Positions 17,231 through 26,587 are shown, counted from the stretch's first letter. The stretch is DNA of 64,000 nt from an archaeon HR01 (GCA_002898355.1 BEHD01000001.1:1-64000), one strand, 5' to 3'. The notes: generated by a model from the letters alone, not told the origin. Made by a program: numbers and translations.

Positions 17231-17899
17231 TTAACAATCTTCGGTCGGACTGGGTAAATCCTTTTTCTGTGTAAATTTCATATGGTTGTACTCATCGAGT
17301 AGCTTAGTTAGAGTTTTGTTCATCGTTGGAGAAGCTTCACGACACAAATCCTCTGGTGATCTGCCGTAACTTGCTATTATGCTTTTAAGAATCTGTTGTG
17401 ATTCGCGTAGGAACTTTAGATAGCCAATTGCATTACCAGCATAACCATATCCGTTCCTTATCTTCTCGTCCCACATCATGAAAAGTTGTGGGATAATACA
17501 ATGCATGATTTTCGAGGCAGAGGTAGGTCCAACACCATTAACACGCTCGGTAAGTTGCGTGTATATCTCTTTAATAATTTCCGATACTCTCTTTTTCTGC
17601 CCATCGACATCTATTTTCTCGTTAAAATCAAGATCAATTAAACTGCTATTGCGCAATTCATGAAAGTGCTTGCTTAATTCCTTTAAAACTTCTTTAAGCT
17701 GGGTGGGAACAATCCTCTTAACATTTCTGATCTTCCAGCGCTTGAGAAATTCAATAATAGTATCTTTCACTTCACTCTCAGAAATTTGGTTAATATTCTC
17801 CCAAATATGTCTGCGGTCTAGCACAAGTTTCTTGTAATCCTCGTCAAATCGCGGGAGATTCACCCCTTTTAACAATGTTAAGTAATTCAAGCCAAACAC
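17231..17899 (-). CDS. hypothetical protein with helix-hairpin-helix-like motif
   Basis: A 222-aa, mostly helical, Lys-rich protein. VNGVGPTSASKIMHCIIP near residue 138 looks like the helix-hairpin-helix seen in DNA glycosylase-like folds, followed by FMMWDEKIRNGYGYAG. No catalytic Lys/Asp could be assigned. Clearly AT-rich with atypical codon use; part of the 16.5-18.0 kb island next to a tRNA gene. Confidence 0.55.
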   Translation of the reverse strand: MFGLNYLTLLKGVNLPRFDEDYKKLVLDRRHIWENINQISESEVKDTIIEFLKRWKIRNVKRIVPTQLKEVLKELSKHFHELRNSSLIDLDFNEKIDVDGQKKRVSEIIKEIYTQLTERVNGVGPTSASKIMHCIIPQLFMMWDEKIRNGYGYAGNAIGYLKFLRESQQILKSIIASYGRSPEDLCREASPTMNKTLTKLLDEYNHMKFTQKKDLPSPTEDC

Positions 17900-18148
17900 C
17901 TTGCTATTATATTTTTGAAAGCAAGGTAGAATATTTCTTCATTCTCATCATTTTTCCTTCGGGCTGAATAAGCCAAGTGTTCTGAGCCTATTCTCAGCAG
18001 TTGTGATGCTTCATCTTGCCAAATTGTTATACCAGCGCGTAATCGAAGGATCTTTGAGCAGCAGTTTATGCCTACCCTTAACGCCGGGCAACTCTTATCA
18101 TAAGATAAAAGCTCATAAGTCCTATATAGAGATTTATACCAATTTTGT

Positions 18149-18258
<110 letters not shown>

Positions 18259-18340
18259 TCTGAGCATCCTCTTCTCCTGTCTTTATTTAAATCTTGAAGA
18301 TGGTGGATGTGTTTTTAAGTTCGTATGCAAGGGATTATCT

Positions 18341-18778
18341 GTGCCTGTTTTCAAGAGGTATATGAGATATTCTCCTGTGCTGGCGGAGGGTCTTATGTCC
18401 AAGCCTCCTATAACGGCTTCGGAGGATGCATCCATCGATGATGTTGCGAGAATTATGTGGGAGAATAGGGTTGGCTGTGTTTTGATTGTTGACCGTGAGA
18501 ACCGTCTTGTCGGCGTCTTGACGGAGAGGGATATGCTTTACGCGTCGGCCCATCTTCTCTTTGGTAGGGATGTCAAGGCTGGGTCTATCATGTCCAAGAA
18601 CTTGGTCACTGCCTCCCCCCAAGACGATGTGTTATCGGTTGTGGAGAAGATGAAGGACTTCAACATACGCCACATACCTGTGGTTGGCAGAGATGGGACC
18701 CCCCTCGGCGTCATCTCCACGAGGGATATCCTAGACTTCGGTATGAGGATGCTCAGCCTCTTCATAAGGCCAGACTAG
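18341..18778 (+). CDS. CBS-domain pair protein
   Basis: Two tandem CBS domains make up nearly the whole 145-aa protein: LMSKPPITASEDASIDDVARIM...VGVLTERDML (first) and IMSKNLVTASPQDDV...LGVISTRDIL (second). Such stand-alone pairs bind adenine nucleotides and act as sensors. GTG start about 25 nt after a TATA-like TTTTTAAG, so probably leaderless. Converges on the aldehyde:ferredoxin oxidoreductase with a 17-nt overlap. Confidence 0.9.
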   Translation: MPVFKRYMRYSPVLAEGLMSKPPITASEDASIDDVARIMWENRVGCVLIVDRENRLVGVLTERDMLYASAHLLFGRDVKAGSIMSKNLVTASPQDDVLSVVEKMKDFNIRHIPVVGRDGTPLGVISTRDILDFGMRMLSLFIRPD

Positions 18779-20564
18779 AAATCAGGGCGACGAACCTATC
18801 TACGCTGACATCTCTACGTCGTCGTCGGTAATATCTCAGAAGCTCCGTTAACGGGCAGACCGAGCCAGCATGCCTTCCGTCCATGATAGGCTCCTCTAGA
18901 AAACGTTTTGGAAGTGTGTCGTCAGCCTCCGTGAATCCGTACCTCTGGTTGAGCTGTCTCTCGCATGATAAGGTGTTCAAGCCCGCTTGGTAGAGGATGT
19001 CCTCTGAATACTTGTTCCCTGTGAGAGCGTTTAACCCTTCGACGTATTCGCCTACGCCGAAAGAGAGGCTTGAGAAGGCGCATACACCTAGGGAGTCTAG
19101 AGCCGCTACGAATATCTGTTCCCGGTAGACCTGCTCGGCTGCCCTTTCGGATGTGGGGTTTTCCCCGTATATTGTATCCACTCCCAGTCTTACGAAGCTT
19201 CTTAGAAGACGTGGGTAAACCCATACATGGGTTGCGCCGCCGAAGCTCTCCACAGCGTTAATCAGGCCCCATGCAGGCTCCGCCCTAGGGTCCGTGTTCT
19301 GTATACTGATGTTTTTCACTGAGGGGGCTGCATCCGGTTCCCCGAAGGCTTTCGCCGTCTGATAAGCCCCTTGACCTAGAACAGCCCCCACATCCTCACC
19401 ATATGCCGTCTGCCGTATCAGGCTGCACATCATCTCGAAATCTCCCCATCTCAACCGTTTTTCCACATATCCCCTCTCAGAAAGCTCCGCATACACCGCC
19501 AGCGTATTCCCCATCTCTATGGGGTCTAACCCGTATTCGTAGCAGAGCTGTGTAAGGTAGACGATTTTCTCAAGGTCGAGGATGAGGCAGTTGGTCCCCA
19601 ACGAAGATATTTGGGCGTAGTCTGGGCCTTCACCCCTTAAACCGAGACCGGCGCTGTCCCTCCTGCATGAGACTGGGCATCTGGAGCAGGTTAGCCTGTT
19701 TACTAAAACCGAGGCTGTGAGGCTTCTTCCACCTACACGGTAAAAATCTCTCAAGACAGTCTCCCTATAGTTTTTAACGGGTATGGCGTCTTCCTCCCCA
19801 AAGGCCTCAGCCGCTATTGCCGTCCCATGCAACGCCAGCAGCCCGTTTTCATGGTTTAGGAGACGCGACCCCCTCAAGAGATTATGGAGCCTTCTCAAGA
19901 GACCTGTAAACCCTGAGGGGTCGCGTATTTTTCTGGTTGTCTCCCTGCATTTCTTGACCACTATGGCTTTGAGGTTCTTCACGCCGAAGACGGCGCCCAA
20001 CCCGTGTCTGACACCGCTGGACCTTCCCATATCATTTACCACCGTTGAGATTCTGACCCCTCTCTCACCAGCCGGCCCTATGGAAAGGATTCTAGCATCG
20101 CCATACATCCCCCTCAGTTTGGAACATGTCTCAACAGCCCCCAACCCCCTCAGCCACTCCGCCTCGACAACTCTTATCTGACGGTCTTCGAATAGGATGT
20201 AGGATAGCTTCTCCGCCTTACCAGTTATCACGACGGCGTCTAATCCGTGGCCGGCCAGCTCGGGTCCGACGTAGCCTCCGGTCTGGGTCCACGCCACCGT
20301 CCCGGTAAGAGGTGACCGGAAAACCGTTGTAAGCCTGTTGGCCATGGGGAAGCTGGTCCCAGTCAACGCACCCACAGACAGGATAAGTGGGCTTGAAGGA
20401 TGGAGAGGATTATATATCTTCTTAGCTGTTGAGAGGATGCCCACACCTAACCCTCTACCGCCTAGTAAGTGTTCGAAAACCCCATCACCCACATCAAACC
20501 AATCAGCCGAGCCATCTTCCAACTCTATTCTGGCTATTATCAACATCGGAAAACGTGGAGGCAT
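18762..20564 (-). CDS. aldehyde:ferredoxin oxidoreductase family (tungsten/molybdopterin)
   Basis: 600-aa member of the AOR family. N-terminal GGRGLGVGIL and GALTGTSFPMANR belong to the pterin-binding first domain; CSRCPVSCRR near residue 300 and a later Cys (SLGVCAFS) supply the [4Fe-4S] ligands. Oxidises an aldehyde to the acid with ferredoxin as acceptor; the specific aldehyde is not evident. Monocistronic as far as visible. Confidence 0.9.
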   Translation of the reverse strand: MPPRFPMLIIARIELEDGSADWFDVGDGVFEHLLGGRGLGVGILSTAKKIYNPLHPSSPLILSVGALTGTSFPMANRLTTVFRSPLTGTVAWTQTGGYVGPELAGHGLDAVVITGKAEKLSYILFEDRQIRVVEAEWLRGLGAVETCSKLRGMYGDARILSIGPAGERGVRISTVVNDMGRSSGVRHGLGAVFGVKNLKAIVVKKCRETTRKIRDPSGFTGLLRRLHNLLRGSRLLNHENGLLALHGTAIAAEAFGEEDAIPVKNYRETVLRDFYRVGGRSLTASVLVNRLTCSRCPVSCRRDSAGLGLRGEGPDYAQISSLGTNCLILDLEKIVYLTQLCYEYGLDPIEMGNTLAVYAELSERGYVEKRLRWGDFEMMCSLIRQTAYGEDVGAVLGQGAYQTAKAFGEPDAAPSVKNISIQNTDPRAEPAWGLINAVESFGGATHVWVYPRLLRSFVRLGVDTIYGENPTSERAAEQVYREQIFVAALDSLGVCAFSSLSFGVGEYVEGLNALTGNKYSEDILYQAGLNTLSCERQLNQRYGFTEADDTLPKRFLEEPIMDGRHAGSVCPLTELLRYYRRRRRDVSVDRFVALISSLAL

Positions 20565-20572
20565 ATCATATA

Positions 20573-20665
20573 AACATCAACGGGTAACATGTGGCCCTCC
20601 CGACAACACTCTAACCTTGATGGCGGGGATTTACCCCTAGCAGGCATGGGTTTCGGGGATGTCAG
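20573..20665 (+). repeat. decayed duplicate of the 5' region of the downstream TIM-barrel gene
   Basis: This 93-bp stretch matches 21953-22085 in order but with internal deletions: shared blocks are CATCAACGGGTA(A/G)CATGTG, TTGATGGCGGGGA and GGCATGGGTTTCGGGGA. The match stops where the paralogous coding sequence would continue, so it is a truncated remnant. Confidence 0.75.
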
Positions 20666-21015
20666 GGCTCACCGTCGACGCCTATCTCAAGCAACTGACA
20701 GACGGCACAGGAGCCGAAAAACTTGAATGCTTCCTCAACACACATCTAAAACACGCATACCCGGCAACCACCAAGACCCTCACACAAGCAATATCAGAAG
20801 ACGCACAAACGCTCGCCGAAAAGTCCACACACGTCAGCACGTACATAACGGCTTTGCTGTACCATGCAAATTCTATTCTGACGCGAGCAAAATGGAGGCA
20901 GTTTTACACTTCAGCCATTCAACGGGAAGGTGGGCTACAATATTTCGCTTACGCTCATTACCTTAATCATCTTTCTCGCTTTATCCCTCAACTCAACATC
21001 TTCAGTTACAAGTGA
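20659..21015 (+). CDS. hypothetical protein, doubtful
   Basis: ORF of 118 codons starting within the decayed repeat (MSGLTVDAYLKQLTDG). The middle (STHVSTYITALLYHANSI) looks coding-like, but the last third overlaps the vapC gene antisense and there is no recognisable family. It could be a remnant joined to noncoding sequence. Confidence 0.3.
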   Translation: MSGLTVDAYLKQLTDGTGAEKLECFLNTHLKHAYPATTKTLTQAISEDAQTLAEKSTHVSTYITALLYHANSILTRAKWRQFYTSAIQREGGLQYFAYAHYLNHLSRFIPQLNIFSYK

Positions 21016-21333
21016 AAAGCCGTTATTTTTCGCCAAGACGATATAGGACGCATCATATGCCGTAATCCCCAGTTTAACCGCAGTTTCTAGAATCTCGTGT
21101 TCGTGTGGGTGGGGGCTTAGCACGTTCATAACATCTACAACGCCTCTCAGAACATCAATGATTTTACGCGCCTCCTCAGCGTTAATGCTGCCTATCATGT
21201 ACGCCTCCTTCCACAAAGCATTAGCCACTTCGTAGACAGTTAACCAATGTATGTAGCTGTTGCTGAGTGGTTTTAGCTTCCTAAGCTTTAATAAAAATAC
21301 TAGGGAAGATGCGTCGAAGAGAAGATTTCCCAT
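20935..21333 (-). CDS. vapC: VapC-type PIN-domain toxin
   Basis: 132-aa PIN nuclease. LLFDASSLVFLL carries the first acidic residue, TVYEVANALWKE the second, and AYDASYIVLAKNNGFSLVTEDVELRDKA the third and fourth acidic positions. Expected to cleave RNA when released from its antitoxin. The antitoxin gene ends 7 nt upstream, giving a standard VapBC operon. Confidence 0.9.
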   Translation of the reverse strand: MGNLLFDASSLVFLLKLRKLKPLSNSYIHWLTVYEVANALWKEAYMIGSINAEEARKIIDVLRGVVDVMNVLSPHPHEHEILETAVKLGITAYDASYIVLAKNNGFSLVTEDVELRDKARKMIKVMSVSEIL

Positions 21334-21340
21334 CCAGTAT

Positions 21341-21571
21341 TCACCTAGATTTCCTGTCCTCCCGAATCAACCGGGCTATTCTGGAGATGTCGAGCTTATC
21401 GAGGGCGGTGTCGAGGTTCTCCAGCTTTTTCTCGAGCTCCTCTAGCTTCCGTCTCCTTACCTCCTCTTCTAAGGCACGCCTGAGTACTTCGGAGACCTTG
21501 ACACCGAGTCGTTCCGCCTCCTCCTTTAACTTCTTTCTGACCTTTGTGGAGATGGTTACATACTCAACCAA
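21341..21571 (-). CDS. vapB: VapB-type antitoxin
   Basis: Small helical protein: a short N-terminal DNA-binding strand (LVEYVTISTKVRKKLKEEAERLGVK, ribbon-helix-helix/AbrB-like) followed by a charged helix EEEVRRRKLEELEKKLENLD that would wrap the toxin. The ORF track starts at 21700, but TTG 21571 with GGGAG upstream gives the usual ~76-aa antitoxin and is preferred. Operon with vapC. Confidence 0.8.
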   Translation of the reverse strand: MVEYVTISTKVRKKLKEEAERLGVKVSEVLRRALEEEVRRRKLEELEKKLENLDTALDKLDISRIARLIREDRKSR

Positions 21572-22026
21572 CTTGGTCTCCCTTTTGGTAGTAATAGGAT
21601 GTAGTAAATAAGGGTTTACAAAGATTTCTCCGGCTCGCTGAAGGGTCACGTGAGAATGACCTTTTGCCAAGTCTGCGGGAGGCCGATATTGCGCTCCCAT
21701 CTGCTCTCAAAGGTTAGCCTTTAGTCAAGCCACCTATGAGTACATCCCGCCAATACCCGAGCTTAACCTTCGCATCCAATCTTACCCAGTAGATAGCTCC
21801 TCTTCGTCTAACCAACGCCTCTAATCCGTTATCAGGCAGACGTCTTTACACGGCTGTATCTAAGCAAGAGTCTTTGATGCCGAAGAGTCCAACGCTGTGT
21901 CTGTAGTTACCATGCCCATGTTCAAAGCCTTCGCAGCCTTCCACAACTCTATCATCAACGGGTAGCATGTGTTTCTCCAGGCAACCCTCTAAACTCAAAT
22001 ACCTCCATAACGTTGATGGCGGGGAC
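21572..22026. other. intergenic stretch with a coding fragment and the intact repeat copy
   Basis: Contains the upstream part of the repeat copy shared with 20573-20665. On the minus strand a 40-codon ORF (MLPVDDRVVEGCEGFEHGHG..., about 21846-21968) looks coding-like but matches nothing I recognise. No intact gene is supported here. Confidence 0.35.
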
Positions 22027-22878
22027 TTGAAGCTGGGCCTACAGTGTGGGACTCTAGCCCTAGCGGGCATGGGTTTCGGGGAATGGGTTAAAGTGGCTGA
22101 AGAGCTGGGTTTCAAGTCATTGGAGCTCTGGCTGGATAGGGATAACTTCTGGCCACCCACCACATCAAAGATGCAGAGGGCCGATGCGTTGCAGACCCTC
22201 TCAACCACAAACATTAATGTCCCGTCCGTATGCCCCCTACCCCTCGAGCCCGGTAGCTGGGGAGAGTTCAGGTTCGAGTTCAACCTAGCCCATTTCGACG
22301 AGCGTTCTAGGAGAAAGGCTGTCGAGTTCTATAAGCAGGTGGTGGATTCGGCGGTCGACTTTGGCGCGGATACGGTGTTAACTCTCCCAGGCAAGATTGA
22401 TGAGCCGGACCTCATGAAGTCTCCCCACTCGTATAGGCAGCATCTGGAGAAGTTGGTGGAATCCCTGAAGGAGCTGGCGGCGTATGCGGGTGATAGGGGT
22501 GTCGTCCTCGGAGTTGAGCATGCGGTGGTCTGCAACTTCATAGACCTTCCATGGGAGCTCAGGTATGTTGTGGAGTCGGTCAACTCCGAGAGTGTCAAGG
22601 TCTACTTCGACACAGCCAACGCCAACGTATTTCTCCCACCCACCAAATACCTGGATGTTATCGGCGACCTCCTCTGCAAAACCATACATGTTAGCGACAA
22701 CCACGGAGACAGACCGCTACACCTGCCCATAGGGATGGGGGGCATAGACTTCCGGAGAGTGGTGGCGAAGCTAAAGTCGCTGGGCTGGGATGGATATATT
22801 CTTCCCGAAATATTCTATAACGAAGACCCTATCGGCGGCCTACGTACATGCAAGACAAGACTAGAAGAAATCATCTAG
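22027..22878 (+). CDS. sugar phosphate isomerase/epimerase-like TIM-barrel protein (AP endonuclease 2 fold)
   Basis: Xylose-isomerase-like TIM barrel, about 283 aa. Metal-binding residues are suggested by EHAVV, KVYFDTANANV, HVSDNHGD and the terminal ILPEIF. The ORF track starts at 21967 but TTG 22027, preceded by GGCGGGG, matches the family N-terminus (KLGLQCGTLA). Substrate unknown; sugar or hydroxypyruvate-type isomerisation is typical of the fold. Its 5' region is duplicated and decayed 1.4 kb upstream. Confidence 0.78.
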   Translation: MKLGLQCGTLALAGMGFGEWVKVAEELGFKSLELWLDRDNFWPPTTSKMQRADALQTLSTTNINVPSVCPLPLEPGSWGEFRFEFNLAHFDERSRRKAVEFYKQVVDSAVDFGADTVLTLPGKIDEPDLMKSPHSYRQHLEKLVESLKELAAYAGDRGVVLGVEHAVVCNFIDLPWELRYVVESVNSESVKVYFDTANANVFLPPTKYLDVIGDLLCKTIHVSDNHGDRPLHLPIGMGGIDFRRVVAKLKSLGWDGYILPEIFYNEDPIGGLRTCKTRLEEII

Positions 22879-23278
22879 CCAACAATGCACGTTTCTCATT
22901 GAGGGAGCGTCTCAACTCATTTGCTAAATCTATACTTCCCTTGAAGCGGCCAGCTATTTTATTACCCTTGGGCCTTGACAGCCTCAGGAACAATGTCTCC
23001 AGAGCGGATATTTGTTTGAGTGATTTACATACGTATAGGCTGAATGAATACCATTTGTTCTTGTGCCTATCATTTAGATGGTGTAGTAATTTTTTTACAA
23101 TATTTTTTCTTGCTACACCGAGATAGTAGATGTTTCCTGATTTGGCATATAACGCGTATACCCCTATTTTTGTTCTTCCGATCGTCTCGTCAATGTCACG
23201 CCAGTATTTTTCGAGAAGTTCTCTTCCTCTCTTTTCCAGGTAGTAAATCACTAGACGTGCTTTAACCCTTCTCTTCAT
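22871..23278 (-). CDS. GIY-YIG-type nuclease-domain protein
   Basis: 135 aa with IGVYALYAKSGNIYYLGVA matching the GIY-YIG core (GVY...YYLG), and a later SALETLFLRLSRPKGN carrying the conserved Glu. The track begins at GTG 23314; ATG 23278 lies 25 nt after TTTAAAG and is preferred. AT-rich against its surroundings, suggesting transfer. Lies between the TIM-barrel gene (8-nt convergent overlap) and RNase P RNA. Confidence 0.75.
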   Translation of the reverse strand: MKRRVKARLVIYYLEKRGRELLEKYWRDIDETIGRTKIGVYALYAKSGNIYYLGVARKNIVKKLLHHLNDRHKNKWYSFSLYVCKSLKQISALETLFLRLSRPKGNKIAGRFKGSIDLANELRRSLNEKRALLAR

Positions 23279-23391
23279 TTTCTTTCTATTTTTCGTCTTT
23301 AAATTATTTTTCACGCCATCTTCAATCCAATGTTGAAAATCTTAAGCTTTACTAATGGAAATTCTGCTGAATATTAGCACAATCCAATGAA

Positions 23392-23692
23392 GCTGGGTGT
23401 GCGGCTCGTAGTCCTCCTTCTGTTTAGGCGGGATCTGTCTAATCGGACTAGGCTGGGCCTCGGGGACGGTGCTCACAGCCCAGCCTCCTTTCCCGGCGTG
23501 GGCCGCCCGTTTCATCCAAACCCGCAGACTCCTCGACGGCTTCGCAGCCGTCTCATGGCCATCGTCTGCGGGGGGTCTCGTTTCTGCGGCGTTGCCAGGG
23601 GTCTCCCCCTACACCTCTCGGTGCCACGCCCCGGTCTCGCGGGGGAGGAACTTCCTCCGGAGGTCCCGGTGACCCGCCCGGCCGCTCACCCA
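23392..23692 (-). ncRNA. rnpB: RNase P RNA
   Basis: On the minus strand the ends pair as P1 (GGGTG-A-GCGGC with GCCGC-A-CACCC). Inside are the conserved blocks GGAGGAAGTTCC (CR-I), CGCCGCAGAAACGAGACC (CR-II/III region) and, near the 3' end, AACAGAAGGAGGACTACGAG (CR-V), in the right order and at the spacing of an archaeal type A RNA of about 300 nt. The ORF at 23387-23698 on the plus strand is a shadow of this RNA. Catalyses tRNA 5'-end maturation with its protein partners. Ends are approximate (within about 5 nt). Confidence 0.87.
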
Positions 23693-23724
23693 ATCTAGAT
23701 TACTGCGGGGCAGTTCTTAATCCT

Positions 23725-24132
23725 TCACTCTATCTTTATCCTGGTTCCGCCCCGGCGTTTTTTCAGGGCCTTGATCTCTAGGACGCCGTTTTGGAGTCTC
23801 GCCTTCGCCGAATCCGTCTCTACCTCGGCGGGTATCTCTAGGTGGAGCCTGTATCTGGAGCCGAACCTGCTGGAGGGTAGGGGTGTCCTGCATGGTGCCT
23901 CCAGTATCAGGGATGAGGGTGTCATCTCCAGCTCTATATCCTCCTTTCTGACACCGGGGAGGTCCACCGAGATAATCACTTCATCACCTGTCTCCACGAT
24001 GTTGTAGAGGGGGACTATGCATCCTGTCCTCGCTTCGAATTCTTTTATCGCCCTGAAGAGTTCGTCGGCCTCATGCTCTATCCTGCGTTGGAGTCTGCGA
24101 ACCCACTCCCACGGCTCCGCCACATCTGTCAC
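23725..24132 (-). CDS. Hsp20/alpha-crystallin small heat-shock protein
   Basis: 135 aa; alpha-crystallin domain from about residue 40 (YNIVETGDEVIISVDLPGV) to ARLQNGVLEIKALK, the family's A-x-x-x-N-G-V-L signature. N-terminal helix is amphipathic and short. Start overlaps the stop of the PAC2 gene by 4 nt, so the two are co-translated. Confidence 0.9.
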   Translation of the reverse strand: MTDVAEPWEWVRRLQRRIEHEADELFRAIKEFEARTGCIVPLYNIVETGDEVIISVDLPGVRKEDIELEMTPSSLILEAPCRTPLPSSRFGSRYRLHLEIPAEVETDSAKARLQNGVLEIKALKKRRGGTRIKIE

Positions 24133-24884
24133 CTATATACTGGTGGAAGCTCTAGCTCTTTAGATTTTTGCATGTCTCCCATGGTGTCGTAGGTCCTCCT
24201 CATCAGGTCCCTCAGCTGCATCCTTATCATCTCGGCGCTTTGGAGCAGGGGGCCCACATCCACCGATGCGTCTATTAGCTTGGGCATCCTGAGGAGGAGC
24301 TGGGCTGCGGCACCGGGGTCTGGATAGTTGTAGTGGGACTGGGCCAGTAGGAGGCCTACGTCGAAACCTTTTCTAGCTCCCTGCCTGACGAGCTCGGCGT
24401 TTATACCTGCCACGAACCCCTCACTCAAGACCTCGGCATCTAGGAGGTCGGCCAGCTCCTCAGCTAGTTTCAACCTGCTGGCCGCAACGAAGACCTTGGG
24501 CTCCTCTATCTCAATACGGTTGGGGTCCGCCAGGCCCGTCAGACAGTACAGCCTATCCACACCCTTGGACTTCGACCAGTCCAGAAGTGCTCTGGCGAGG
24601 GGCTTTATCATCTTGGCCGGTATCGGGATATCTGAGACAAATATTATGGCCCGCCTGTCCTCGTATATCCGTATCAGGTCTTTCACCTCACTATTCCTTA
24701 TAGGTACCACAGGTGGGAGGTCGTCAGACTCCACATACCCCACCTGCTTAAGTCCAAGCTGGTCAACGAGATATGATACGGTGATGGAGCCGACTAGCCC
24801 CACGTCTGGGAAGCCCTGTAAAACCACCTTTCCTCTGGCATCGCCTATGGTGTCGACTATCTCAGGCACTGCTGACATGTGCAT
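24129..24884 (-). CDS. PAC2-family protein (proteasome assembly chaperone-like)
   Basis: 251 aa. VVLQGFPDVGLVGSITVSYLVDQLGLKQVGYVESDDLPP is the typical N-terminal PAC2 sequence. Archaeal homologues of this family (PbaB and relatives) assist proteasome assembly. Coupled with Hsp20, which fits a protein quality-control operon. Confidence 0.88.
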   Translation of the reverse strand: MHMSAVPEIVDTIGDARGKVVLQGFPDVGLVGSITVSYLVDQLGLKQVGYVESDDLPPVVPIRNSEVKDLIRIYEDRRAIIFVSDIPIPAKMIKPLARALLDWSKSKGVDRLYCLTGLADPNRIEIEEPKVFVAASRLKLAEELADLLDAEVLSEGFVAGINAELVRQGARKGFDVGLLLAQSHYNYPDPGAAAQLLLRMPKLIDASVDVGPLLQSAEMIRMQLRDLMRRTYDTMGDMQKSKELELPPVYR

Positions 24885-24924
24885 CTAACACGTATTGCCT
24901 GATAATATGTATTTCCCACACATG

Positions 24925-26499
24925 CTACATGGACTGCCTACGCTTTATCTTGACCAGTCCAGCCGGCTCCAGATTGAAGACGATTGTCTTTAAGACAGTC
25001 ATCTCATCTATCGAGTAGCCTATACCCTCCCTTCCTATGCCCGAGTCTTTTATGCCGCCGAAGGGGAAGTAGCCCACACCATGTCTCGGGAGGTCGTTTA
25101 TCGTCACCGCACCGGTCTGGAGCTGCTTCGCTATCTTCCACATCCTGTAGAAGTTGTTGGTGAAGACGCATGAGTCGAGGCCGTACCTTATCTGGGAGGC
25201 AATCTCCAAAGCCTCGGATTCATCTCTCACCCTGCTTATAGTGACAACGGGTCCGAAGGTCTCCTCCCATATAATCCTAGCAGTCCTCGGCACATAGTCT
25301 AGCACGGTGGGTTCGAAATAGCATCCGAAATATCTACCACCCCTTAACAGCTTAGCCCCCTTCTCTAAGGCGTCATCCACCAGCTGTCTCACCCGCTCCA
25401 CCTGCTGGCTGTTGATAAGGGGTCCCAGCTTAACATCGTGATGGCGCGGGTCGCCCACAACCCATTTCTCAACCTCCTTAACTACGTTGGAGACAAACTC
25501 CTCAGCAACCTTGTCGATGACTAGGATAAGGCTTACCGCATCGCATCTCTGCCCCGAGTTTTTAAGGGCTCCGGCAACACATTTCTCAGCTGCAAGGGCT
25601 ATGTCTGCGTCATCCAGTACTATGGCGACTCCTTTCCCGCCCAGCTCCAGATGTAGCTGTTTTATGCTGGCCGCTCTGAAGATTTCTCTCCCTGTCTCTG
25701 TGCTGCCTGTAAAAGAGATCATCCTAACATCCTCGCTGGCGGCGAGTATTGTGCCAAGCCTGCCGGGGCCTGTTACGACGTTTAGACAGCCAGGCGGTAA
25801 GCCGCTCTCCTCCAGAACCTTTGCTAGGAGGAGCTGGGATATGGGTGTGGAGCTTGATGGTTTGAGGACCACCGAGTTACCTGATAGGAGGGCGGGTATC
25901 AGCTTGGCGGCGGGAATGTATAGCGGGTAGTTGAATGGGCCTATTGCACCTACGACACCGACAGGCTCGTGTATGACCAGAGCAATCTTCCCACGAGTGT
26001 CGTCGGACCAGTCTCCGGGGATATACTCACCGAAAATCTTCCTCGTCTCCTCCATCGAGAGGATCATCCTGTCTATCGTAGCCCTCACCTCCCCAGCTGC
26101 GTCATCCCTGGGTTTCCCAGCCTCCACCACCAAAGTCTCGGCGAAGTCATTTATACGCTGTCGTAGGGTCTCCGCAGCCTGCCGGAAGATCTCAATCCTC
26201 TCGATGGCTGCCAGCTCCCGGATGGCTTTCTGGCTTTTTTTGGCTGTCTCAATAGCCCTATACATCTCCTCCTCCGCCGCCTTCTGCACGTGGGCCACAG
26301 CCTCACCGTCGATGGGTGATTTCACCGTAAACGTCTCAGAGGATGAAGACTCCAGCCACCGTCCCCCGATATACATCATGAAGACGGGCAGGCCGTCCTC
26401 CCCCTCCCTCCAAACACCTCTGAAGTCGCTGAGAACCAGCCTGCATCTTTCGGGAACGGTATACCTGATGAAGGAGCTATCCATTCTTACCTGTGACAT
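24925..26499 (-). CDS. aldehyde dehydrogenase, GapN-like (non-phosphorylating GAPDH type)
   Basis: 524 aa. NAD(P)-binding GPFNYPLYIPAAKLIPALLSGN and FTGSTETG, general-base ELGG, catalytic Cys in GQRCD near residue 320. The C-terminal INDLPRHGVGYFPFGG...GREGIGYSIDEMTVLKTIVFN closely resembles archaeal non-phosphorylating glyceraldehyde-3-phosphate dehydrogenase, which oxidises GAP directly to 3-phosphoglycerate. A longer-than-usual N-terminus (~40 residues before FMMYIGGRW) may mean a later start. Confidence 0.82.
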   Translation of the reverse strand: MSQVRMDSSFIRYTVPERCRLVLSDFRGVWREGEDGLPVFMMYIGGRWLESSSSETFTVKSPIDGEAVAHVQKAAEEEMYRAIETAKKSQKAIRELAAIERIEIFRQAAETLRQRINDFAETLVVEAGKPRDDAAGEVRATIDRMILSMEETRKIFGEYIPGDWSDDTRGKIALVIHEPVGVVGAIGPFNYPLYIPAAKLIPALLSGNSVVLKPSSSTPISQLLLAKVLEESGLPPGCLNVVTGPGRLGTILAASEDVRMISFTGSTETGREIFRAASIKQLHLELGGKGVAIVLDDADIALAAEKCVAGALKNSGQRCDAVSLILVIDKVAEEFVSNVVKEVEKWVVGDPRHHDVKLGPLINSQQVERVRQLVDDALEKGAKLLRGGRYFGCYFEPTVLDYVPRTARIIWEETFGPVVTISRVRDESEALEIASQIRYGLDSCVFTNNFYRMWKIAKQLQTGAVTINDLPRHGVGYFPFGGIKDSGIGREGIGYSIDEMTVLKTIVFNLEPAGLVKIKRRQSM

Positions 26500-26559
26500 G
26501 CCGATGTATGTTGGCCCTACACTTACTTAAATCTAGCCTCCCCACCGGAGGCTTCTACG

Positions 26560-26567
26560 TTTATAAG
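26560..26567 (+). promoter_or_regulatory. TATA box for the 23S rRNA transcript
   Basis: TTTATAAG on the plus strand, about 140 nt before mature 23S; predicted start near 26590. No other gene lies between. Confidence 0.6.
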
Positions 26568-26587
26568 GAACCAGTAAACAATAATAT

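Noticed and set aside
21846-22283. 145-aa minus-strand ORF
   Set aside because: Most of it is antisense to the TIM-barrel gene; only its last ~40 codons look coding-like and match no known family.
23387-23698. 103-aa plus-strand ORF
   Set aside because: It is the complement of the RNase P RNA; Pro/Arg-rich translation reflects RNA stems.
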